Below, piece by piece: positions 56,455 to 64,000 of a stretch of 64,000 nt of DNA. The translations under genes and the position numbers were made by a program. This DNA is from Stenotrophomonas raiganjensis (SeqCode) (GTDB lineage: Bacteria; Pseudomonadota; Gammaproteobacteria; Xanthomonadales; Xanthomonadaceae), in assembly GCF_030658505.1 (NCBI RefSeq), contig NZ_JAUTXR010000181.1, forward strand, positions 5,870 to 69,869, written 5' to 3'. Below the pieces are notes generated by a model. It was not told the origin of the DNA. It saw nothing but the letters and a program-made list of their open reading frames with translations, and did no database searches. The stretch's first letter is position 1; every line of letters starts with the position of its first letter.

Positions 56455-57557
56455 GGCTGCGCCCGATGCGTTTCGACCTGTACCTGGGCCAGTCGGTGTT
56501 CACCACGGTGCTGCTGACCTGGGCGGTGCTGGTCGGCCTGGACGTGGTGATGGCGTTTTCCGGCGAGTTCAAGGACATCGGCAAGAACGGCTACACCCTG
56601 GGCCATGCCGCCGCGTGGGTGCTGTACACGGTGCCGCGCCGCGCCTACACGATGTTCCCCACCGCTGCGGTGATCGGTGCGCTGATGGGCCTGGGCCAGC
56701 TGGCGGCGACCTCGGAGCTGACCGCGTTGCGCGCGCTGGGCCTGTCGCGCAAGCGCCTGAGCGTATCGGTGGCGATCGCGCTGTCGCTGTTGACTGCGGT
56801 GATGGTGCTCAGCGCCGAGACCCTGGGTCCCTGGGGCCAGGACCGCGCCGATGCACTGAAGTCCAGCGCCAAGTGGGGGCGGGATATCGCCACCAGCCGC
56901 TACTCCGGGCTGTGGGCGCGCGAAGGCGACACCTTCCTCAATGCGCAGAGTGGCGAGGAGCAGCTGGTGGGCGACAAGGGGACGCGCCTGATCCTGCGTG
57001 ACGTGCGCCTGTACCGTATCGCCGAAGACGGTGGGATCGCGTCGCTGACCCATGCCGACACCGCCGAGCATGACAAGGACGGTTGGGTGCTGACCGGGGT
57101 CCGCCGCGATACCTTCGGCGAGCGTTCGGCGACCCGCCAGGAAGTCGCGCGCGAGCCGTGGAACTCGAAGCTGGACGCGGCCGCATTGGCTACCGGCATC
57201 GCCAAGCCACGCAACCTCAGCGTGGCCGAACTCAGCACCAGCATCGCCTACCGCCAGCGCAACGGTCTGGATGCGCGCGATTTCGAGGATGTGTACTGGA
57301 GTCGCTGGTTCTACCCGGTGAACGTGCTGGCGCTGTGCCTGGCGGCGGTGCCGTTCGCGTTCGGATCACTGCGCAGCGGCGGCATGGGCAAGCGCCTGTT
57401 CCTGGGCATCCTGTTCGCACTGGGCTTCTGGCTGCTGCAGCTGTTCTTCGGCCGCATGGCCGGCGCGTTGAAGTTCGACTACCGCATCGCCTATGCGTTG
57501 CCCCCGATCGTGATGCTGGCGGTGTCCGGGCTGCTGTTCCGGCGAAAATCGGGGTGA
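56451..57557 (+). CDS. lptG: LPS export permease LptG
   Basis: The 368-residue protein is the partner of LptF with the same layout: FDLYLGQSVFTTVLLTWAVL at the start, TAAVIGALMGLGQLAATSEL and LTALRALGLSRKRLSVSVAI in the first membrane half, a jellyroll at about 135-265, and GLDARDFEDVYWSRWFYPVN before the last segments. The two form the LPS-extracting channel. The start overlaps lptF (ATGA). A strong hairpin follows the stop codon. Confidence 0.95.
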   Translation: MRLRPMRFDLYLGQSVFTTVLLTWAVLVGLDVVMAFSGEFKDIGKNGYTLGHAAAWVLYTVPRRAYTMFPTAAVIGALMGLGQLAATSELTALRALGLSRKRLSVSVAIALSLLTAVMVLSAETLGPWGQDRADALKSSAKWGRDIATSRYSGLWAREGDTFLNAQSGEEQLVGDKGTRLILRDVRLYRIAEDGGIASLTHADTAEHDKDGWVLTGVRRDTFGERSATRQEVAREPWNSKLDAAALATGIAKPRNLSVAELSTSIAYRQRNGLDARDFEDVYWSRWFYPVNVLALCLAAVPFAFGSLRSGGMGKRLFLGILFALGFWLLQLFFGRMAGALKFDYRIAYALPPIVMLAVSGLLFRRKSG

Positions 57558-57562
57558 CTCCT

Positions 57563-57590
57563 GGAGCCGGGCCAGTGCCCGGCTCCTTTC
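57563..57590 (+). terminator. Terminator of lptFG
   Basis: A 10-bp perfect stem, GGAGCCGGGC/GCCCGGCTCC, closes on CAGT and is followed by TTTCC. It begins 6 bases after the lptG stop codon. Confidence 0.65.
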
Positions 57591-57641
57591 CACGAGGCCG
57601 GGCGGGTGTCCGGCTGCTTTCCTTCACCTTCAAGGACGAAC

Positions 57642-58514
57642 ATGAATTACCGTTACTTGCTGCCGTGCATTGCGGCTGTACTGCTTTCAGCGGGCTGCAG
57701 CCGATCCCCCGTCGACTTCGAGATCGACAACCCGACCGATGCGCCGGTGACCCTGTCGATCGATGATCAGCAGCACGTCATCGCGCCGCACACTGCGGTA
57801 CCCATCAGCCTGGAACCCGGCCAGTACCGCCTGCAGAGCGAGAAGATCGGCAAGGTGCGCATGGTGGTCTATGCCGGCGGCAACGGCGGCCTGATCAACC
57901 CGACGCTGGGCGAGTACGTGATCGTCACCGAGCAGTACGTCACCAGCAAGACCAACTCCGGTGGCCTGGCGTCGAAAGTCGAGCTGAATGATGTGGAAAT
58001 CGAAGGGCCGTATGTGAAGGCGACCGGCCTGTTGATTCCACGTCGCTGGGACGTGGGCCTGCTCGGCGAGCTGCCGAACATGGTGGTGTCCAACAGCCCG
58101 GATACTTCCTCCGATTACCGGAGCAAGCTCTACAACGTGCCCGGATTCTTCGCGTACCTCGATGCCGAGGACGATCTGCGGGCCGCATTCGGGCCTGGCG
58201 GCTACAAAGCGCCACCCGCGACGGTTGAGTTCACCGCCGCCACCCTGCCGGAACTTCCGGCCGTCCTTGAAGCGCAGGGCAAGCCGATGCGGGACCTGTA
58301 CGCGCAGTACCTGGCGGCCGGCGACGCCGGTGAGCAGAAGCGCCTGAAGAAGGCCAGCCTGAAGCTGTGGCAGGATTTTGCTGCGGCCCAGGGAAAGCTG
58401 AACGGCAAGATCCCGGTGCCCGACGACGTCAAGGCCACGAAATTCTCGTCGCAGTTCTTCGAACTGTGGGCGCAGCCGGCGGTGATCCTGCCGGATCCAG
58501 TACCGGCAGGCTGA
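57642..58514 (+). CDS. Unknown lipoprotein
   Basis: The 290-residue protein starts with a lipoprotein signal (NYRYLLPCIAAVLLSAGCSR, lipidated cysteine at about residue 19) and AAGGA before the ATG. Past the signal it shows VDFEIDNPTDAPVTLSIDDQ, a beta-rich region that resembles a small immunoglobulin-like fold, and PLRDLY-like PMRDLYAQYLAAG toward the end. I do not recognise a domain. It stands alone between the lpt genes and the RDD gene; the nearby LPS export genes do not by themselves give a role. Confidence 0.6.
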   Translation: MNYRYLLPCIAAVLLSAGCSRSPVDFEIDNPTDAPVTLSIDDQQHVIAPHTAVPISLEPGQYRLQSEKIGKVRMVVYAGGNGGLINPTLGEYVIVTEQYVTSKTNSGGLASKVELNDVEIEGPYVKATGLLIPRRWDVGLLGELPNMVVSNSPDTSSDYRSKLYNVPGFFAYLDAEDDLRAAFGPGGYKAPPATVEFTAATLPELPAVLEAQGKPMRDLYAQYLAAGDAGEQKRLKKASLKLWQDFAAAQGKLNGKIPVPDDVKATKFSSQFFELWAQPAVILPDPVPAG

Positions 58515-58534
58515 TCGTCGCGTTGATCGTGCAG

Positions 58535-58561
58535 CGCCGGGCCCCTGCTCGGCGGTTTTTT
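58535..58561 (+). terminator. Weak terminator with a T6 tail
   Basis: CGCCG (58535-58539) pairs with CGGCG (58550-58554) around a 10-base loop and is followed by GTTTTTT. It lies 20 bases after the lipoprotein stop. Confidence 0.45.
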
Positions 58562-58576
58562 GCCATACGGCCCGAC

Positions 58577-58602
58577 AGCCGGGCATGGGCCCGGCTCTAC
58601 CG
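58577..58602. repeat. SMAG palindrome before the RDD gene
   Basis: AGCCGGGC and GCCCGGCT pair around ATGG; CTACC follows, giving GGTAG on the minus strand. It lies in the gap between convergent genes. Confidence 0.7.
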
Positions 58603-58610
58603 GCAGTGCA

Positions 58611-59102
58611 TCACCGCTTCGGCATCCGCACCAGGCGGGTGCCGCTGGCACGGTCATGCCAGGTCAGTCGCTGGCGGTCGATCCACGCCCACCAGAATCC
58701 CAACCCACCCAGCAGCAGCGACAACGTGCCCACCGCAAAGCGCAGCCATAGTTGACTGCGCCGCAGCGGTGCGCCATCGCTCGATTCCAGTTTCAACCGC
58801 CACGGCCGCATGCCCAGGGTCTGTCCGCCACGGCGCCAGCTGGCCGTGGCGTACCACCCCGTGATTCCCCAGCACACCGCCCACAGCAGCCACTGCCAGG
58901 CACTGAACGGTGCGATGTTCTCGCGCTGCGCGTGGCCGCTGAAGGTGTAGGCGAGGGTGAACAGCGTGCCGGCCAGCATCCACAGCGCCAGCACCGGCAG
59001 TGCGTCGTAGACCATCGCCAGCACGCGCCACAGCAGCAATGCGCGCGGGCGGGGCAGCTCGGTAGCGGCCGCAGGGGCCGTGTCGGTGGCAAGGCGGGAC
59101 AT
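58611..59102 (-). CDS. RDD-family membrane protein
   Basis: The 163-residue protein has about three membrane segments: [20 protein letters not shown] with the start of the RDD pattern, [20 protein letters not shown], and [20 protein letters not shown], ending [20 protein letters not shown], which is typical of the family. RDD proteins have no firm function, though some act as ion exchangers. It is divergent from xerD with 56 bases between them. Confidence 0.75.
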   Translation of the reverse strand: MSRLATDTAPAAATELPRPRALLLWRVLAMVYDALPVLALWMLAGTLFTLAYTFSGHAQRENIAPFSAWQWLLWAVCWGITGWYATASWRRGGQTLGMRPWRLKLESSDGAPLRRSQLWLRFAVGTLSLLLGGLGFWWAWIDRQRLTWHDRASGTRLVRMPKR

Positions 59103-59158
59103 GCACCGAGCATACGCAAAGCTGGCCGTGCCCGCAGTGGCCCTCGTATCCTGCACGC

Positions 59159-60136
59159 ATGGCCCTTGTTTCCACCCCCGCCGAACGCCGCCAGCTGGTC
59201 CAGCAACTGCCCGAGCTGCGCGCCGACGACAGCGTGCGCATCCAGCGTTTCCTCGATGCGATCTGGGCCGAGAACGGCCTGGCCCGCGCCACCCTCGACA
59301 GCTACCGGCGCGACCTGGAAGGGCTGGCGCGCTGGATGGATGGGCGCGACGGTGGCCTGGCCGGCATCGAACGTCCGGGATTGTTTGATTACCTGGCCTG
59401 GCGCACCCGGCATGGCTGGTCGCCGCGCAGCAATGCGCGCCTGTTGTCGGCCCTGCGTGCGTTTTTCGCCGATGGCGTGCGCCGGGGCGATCGCAGCGAA
59501 GACCCCAGCGCGCTGCTGGACCCACCCAAGTTGCCCAGGCTGCTGCCCAAGGCACTGGCCGAGAGCCAGATCGACGCCTTGCTGGCGGCACCGGACATCG
59601 ACAGCCCGTTGGGCCTGCGCGATCGCGCCATGCTGGAGCTGATGTATGCCGCCGGCCTGCGTGTGAGTGAGCTGGTGCTGCTGCCGGCGACGGCGGTCAA
59701 CCTGCGCCAGGGCGTGCTGCGGGTGACCGGCAAGGGCAGCAAGGAACGGCTGGTGCCGCTGGGCGAGGAATCCCAGCACTGGCTGGAGCGCTACCTGCAG
59801 CAGTCGCGGCCGCAGCTGGTCGGCAAGGGCAAGGTGCAGGCATTGGCGGATGGGCAGGCGCCACTGTTCGTCGAGCCCACGCTGCATGCGCTGACCCGCC
59901 AGGCGTTCTGGCACCTGGTCAAGCGCCATGCGCAGGTCGCGGGCATCGATCCGGCGCGGATCAGTCCGCATGGCCTCCGCCACAGCTTCGCCACCCACCT
60001 GCTCAACCGCGGCGCTGACCTGCGCGCGCTGCAGATGCTGCTCGGCCACAGCTCGCTGTCCACCACCCAGATCTACACCCTGGTGGCACGCGAGCACCTG
60101 CAGAAACTGCATGCCCGCCACCACCCGCGGGGGTGA
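59159..60136 (+). CDS. xerD: Site-specific tyrosine recombinase XerD
   Basis: The 325-residue protein is a tyrosine recombinase: the N-terminal SAM-like DNA-binding domain ([20 protein letters not shown]) is followed by the catalytic domain with an arginine in [38 protein letters not shown] (R274, H275), and the nucleophile Y306 in TTQIYTLV. With XerC it resolves chromosome dimers at dif. The dsbC gene downstream is the usual neighbour of xerD in gammaproteobacteria, so this is the housekeeping recombinase and not an integrase. Confidence 0.95.
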   Translation: MALVSTPAERRQLVQQLPELRADDSVRIQRFLDAIWAENGLARATLDSYRRDLEGLARWMDGRDGGLAGIERPGLFDYLAWRTRHGWSPRSNARLLSALRAFFADGVRRGDRSEDPSALLDPPKLPRLLPKALAESQIDALLAAPDIDSPLGLRDRAMLELMYAAGLRVSELVLLPATAVNLRQGVLRVTGKGSKERLVPLGEESQHWLERYLQQSRPQLVGKGKVQALADGQAPLFVEPTLHALTRQAFWHLVKRHAQVAGIDPARISPHGLRHSFATHLLNRGADLRALQMLLGHSSLSTTQIYTLVAREHLQKLHARHHPRG

Positions 60137-60236
60137 GCCGGGGGCTGAACCCCGGCCCCGGGTCGTGCGCGGTGTCGCGGCCCGCCTCGGGTGGCTGTGT
60201 CAGAATCCGGGGTCTTCTTCTGCCGCAGACCGTTCC

Positions 60237-61022
60237 ATGCTCCGATTTGCCATCGCCGCCGTGTTCGGCGCGCTCAGCCTGACGGCCTGTGCCCAGCCCG
60301 CGCCGCCGGCCACCAAGGCCCCTGCCACCGCTGCGGCCAAGGCCAGCCCGGCGGCCAACGCGTCAGCCGACCAGGCCGTGCGTGCCGCGCTGACCGCGCT
60401 CAATCCCGGTTTCCAGGTGGATTACATCGGCGCGGCGCCGTTCCCCGGCTTCCGCGAGGTCGTCGTGTCCGGCCAGTTGCTGTACGTGTCCGATGATGGC
60501 CGCTACCTGTTCCAGTCGCAGCCCTACGACACCCGCGCCAAGGGCCCCGCCAACAGCGAAGGCCTGCTGGGCTACCGTCGCGACCTGCTGGCCAAGGCCA
60601 ACCACGGCGATCGCATCGTGTTCGCCGCACCGAACGCGAAGTACACCATCAGCGTGTTCACCGACATCGAGTGCGGCTACTGCCGGAAGCTGCACCAGGA
60701 CATCGCCGAACTGAACCGCAACGGCATCAGCGTCGAGTACCTGGCGTTCCCGCGCATGGGTCTGGGCAGCAAGGACTACACCGACATGATCTCGGTCTGG
60801 TGTGCCGCCGATCGTCGCCAGGCGCTGACCAACGCCAAGCGCGGTGGCAGCGTGCCGGCGAAGAACTGCACCAACCCGGTGGCGATGCAGTACGCGCTGG
60901 GCCAGCAGCTGGGCGTGAATGGCACGCCGGCGATCTTCGCGCCGGACGGTACCCAGCTGGGGGGGTACCTGCCGCCGGCACAGCTGCGCGCGGCGCTGGA
61001 AAAGCTGTCGGCCAAGCGCTGA
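60237..61022 (+). CDS. dsbC: DsbC-type thiol:disulfide isomerase, lipoprotein form
   Basis: The 261-residue protein has a DsbC N-terminal dimer domain (AVRAALTALNPGFQVDYIGA, VVVSGQLLYVSDDGRYLF) and a thioredoxin domain with the active site CGYC (146-149) in FTDIECGYCRKLHQDIAELN. It corrects wrong disulfides in periplasmic proteins. The signal ends in ALSLTACAQP, a lipobox with C18, so the protein is probably lipid-anchored; the E. coli enzyme is soluble. An alanine- and proline-rich linker follows the cysteine. It lies after xerD, the usual gene order. Confidence 0.9.
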   Translation: MLRFAIAAVFGALSLTACAQPAPPATKAPATAAAKASPAANASADQAVRAALTALNPGFQVDYIGAAPFPGFREVVVSGQLLYVSDDGRYLFQSQPYDTRAKGPANSEGLLGYRRDLLAKANHGDRIVFAAPNAKYTISVFTDIECGYCRKLHQDIAELNRNGISVEYLAFPRMGLGSKDYTDMISVWCAADRRQALTNAKRGGSVPAKNCTNPVAMQYALGQQLGVNGTPAIFAPDGTQLGGYLPPAQLRAALEKLSAKR

Positions 61023-61031
61023 CCGGGAATG

Positions 61032-61092
61032 CCGCCGGGCATGGCCCGGCGCTACCGGGGGTGGGCGGGTAGCGCCGGGCCATGCCCGGCGG
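61032..61092. repeat. Inverted SMAG pair after dsbC
   Basis: Two identical 25-base palindromic units (61032-61056 and 61068-61092) lie in opposite orientation with an 11-base spacer; the GTAG signature is at the inner ends. Together they form a perfect long hairpin as well as two small ones. Confidence 0.8.
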
Positions 61093-61110
61093 ATGCATCA
61101 TTCGAACGAA

Positions 61111-61144
61111 GCCGGGGATGCGAGCCGCATCCCCGGCCTTTTCC

Positions 61145-61146
<2 letters not shown>
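61111..61146. terminator. Bidirectional terminator between dsbC and the chitinase gene
   Basis: A 12-bp perfect stem (GCCGGGGATGCG with its complement) closes on AGC. On the plus strand it is followed by CTTTTCCTT, which fits dsbC; the minus side serves the chitinase gene. Confidence 0.7.
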
Positions 61147-63244
<2,098 letters not shown>

Positions 63245-63523
63245 GGGTAAGTCTCCGATCAAAAGGCGCGCGGGCCCCGATGGCGCCGCGCGTGACGCAG
63301 GTCCGGGCGTCGCCCGGGAAGGCGACGGAGGGGGCGGACGGGGTACCTGGGAGGCCGGGGAGAGAGTCCGGTGCCAGGTGAGGACAACGTTGTCATCAAT
63401 TGCGTGGTCAATCCGTGAGCAAGCGCATGGTTCCGGGATTCGGGCGGGAAGGCGGCGCTGCGCGCGGTCGGCGGCCATCGGCGGAGCCCCTCGTGGCTGG
63501 GCGGCGCGCGAATTCATGGGTTT

Positions 63524-63627
63524 GGCCGGGTGGGTGGGGTCAGGCGGGGACGCCGTGAACCCGTCCCTGGGGGCTTGGCCGCGGCATCCATGCCGCGGAC
63601 ACCCCGCCTGACCCCACCCACCCGGCC
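63524..63627. repeat. Long inverted-repeat element, copy A
   Basis: Perfect 26-base arms (63524-63549 and 63602-63627) enclose a 52-base core that itself holds a 9-bp palindrome, CCGCGGCAT/ATGCCGCGG (63579-63598). The core also contains GACGCCGTGAACCCGTCCCT. The same layout is seen in copy B and in the 46.7-kb element. Confidence 0.85.
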
Positions 63628-63728
63628 TCTGACAGGTTCCTGCGCAGCCAGCCACGAAAGACAGAACAAAAAATCAAAAGCAGAAGCCGGTCGCTGCGCT
63701 CTTCATGCTTGATTTCTGACATTTCTCT

Positions 63729-63785
63729 GGTTGCCGGCCAGCGGCCGGCACTACCGGGAACATCCACGCATGGCGTGGATCTACC
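63729..63785. repeat. Two SMAG units between long inverted-repeat copies
   Basis: The unit at 63729-63755 is the same 27-base sequence as at 49194-49220. A second one at 63761-63785 has ATCCACGC/GCGTGGAT arms around ATG and ends in CTACC. Confidence 0.75.
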
Positions 63786-63808
63786 GCAGATCGCGGAAAT
63801 CTGTCGAA

Positions 63809-63910
63809 GGCGGGGTGGGTCCGGTGGCGGGGGTGTCCGCGGCATGGATGCCGCGGCCCAGCCCCCAGGGATGGGTTTACGGCGTCCCCTGCCACCGGAC
63901 CCACCCCGCC
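63809..63910. repeat. Long inverted-repeat element, copy B (opposite orientation)
   Basis: Arms 63809-63833 and 63886-63910 match over 25 bases with one mismatch. The core carries the reverse complement of the copy A core with a few changes, including CCGCGGCAT/ATGCCGCGG at 63837-63856. The arm sequence differs from copy A but resembles the 46.7-kb element (GGCGGGGTGGGTCCGG). Confidence 0.85.
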
Positions 63911-64000
63911 ATCCCACGGAAATCCTGCTTTTGCTTTGGCAGCTGCTGTTGCTGTTGCCGTTGCCCTGGCCTCGGCGGGTGCCGGGCGCCGCCCGGCCAA

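Larger units (their letters stand above)
63245..64000. other. Repeat-rich region without a gene
   Basis: Upstream of the chitinase gene I see no coding region with a credible start and family match. It holds two long inverted-repeat elements and two SMAG units (listed separately). The last 100 bases carry a run of GTTGC and GCTGCTGTTGCTG-type short repeats like those flanking the 46.7-kb element. I see no clear chitinase promoter in 63245-63400. Confidence 0.5.

Noticed and set aside
59159..60136. Phage or integron integrase
   Set aside because: The gene has XerD features and the usual dsbC neighbour. No att repeats, phage genes or tRNA gene are nearby.
63245..63655. N-terminal extension of the chitinase to 63655
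   Set aside because: The extension passes through a long inverted repeat and lacks a signal peptide at its start; the ATG at 63244 is followed by one and has GGAG upstream.

Overview
The window is chromosomal DNA from a Xanthomonadaceae gammaproteobacterium, most likely a Stenotrophomonas of the S. maltophilia group. Four things point there. The base composition is GC-rich. Gaps between genes carry many short palindromic repeats with the GTAG signature known as SMAG repeats in S. maltophilia. An LPS locus sits between metB and etfA, the known position of the variable LPS locus in Xanthomonas. The sugar-nucleotide genes rmlBACD and xanBA follow directly. I see no rRNA, tRNA, CRISPR array, insertion sequence or prophage. 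No alignment or database search was run: family calls rest on motifs, length and gene order.

Layout. 1-2.5 kb: end of a type IV pilus ATPase gene (pilU), a DUF4398/OmpA-like envelope pair and a DUF465 protein. 2.7-5.4 kb: cystathionine beta-synthase and a cystathionine gamma-lyase/synthase (metB), a reverse transsulfuration pair. 5.4-23.2 kb: the LPS O-antigen locus, made of two convergent operons. The plus-strand operon overlaps the end of metB and encodes a Wzm/Wzt ABC exporter, an O-acetyltransferase, a methyltransferase with a coiled-coil tail and two large glycosyltransferases. The minus-strand operon of ten genes starts beside etfA. It encodes an Und-P-type GT2, a GNAT, an acyl carrier protein, an SDR, an acyl-activating enzyme, LuxE- and LuxC-like proteins, an SMR-type small membrane protein, a WecE-type sugar aminotransferase and a DUF2142 multi-spanning membrane protein. 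23.3-31.5 kb: etfBA, then rmlBACD (dTDP-rhamnose and the dTDP-4-keto sugar) and xanB/xanA (GDP-mannose supply). 31.6-39.3 kb: SNF2 helicase, 3-oxoacid CoA-transferase, a RgpF-HAD fusion protein and AlkB. 39.4-44.7 kb: an Mla-type lipid transport operon, a ThrE-like exporter and an H-NS family protein. 44.9-61 kb: core genes (proS, pssA, rimI, valS, holC, pepA, lptF, lptG, xerD, dsbC) with a few small membrane proteins and lipoproteins between them. 61.1-63.2 kb: a secreted modular chitinase. The last 750 bases are repeat-rich and hold no gene.

The most interesting candidate is the minus-strand LPS operon. Its parts parallel the Arn (L-Ara4N) pathway: an aminotransferase, an undecaprenyl-phosphate GT2, an SMR-like flippase candidate and a multi-spanning GT-C-like transferase. 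It adds a dedicated acyl-activation and reduction cassette (ligase, ACP, SDR, LuxE, LuxC, GNAT). I infer a system that builds an N-acylated 4-amino-4,6-dideoxyhexose on undecaprenyl phosphate and attaches it to LPS in the periplasm. The RmlA/RmlB step nearby supplies the likely dTDP-4-keto-6-deoxyglucose precursor. A second candidate is a family of roughly 100-bp long inverted-repeat elements: one copy lies in a larger nested palindrome at 46.7-46.95 kb and two opposed copies lie at 63.5-63.9 kb.
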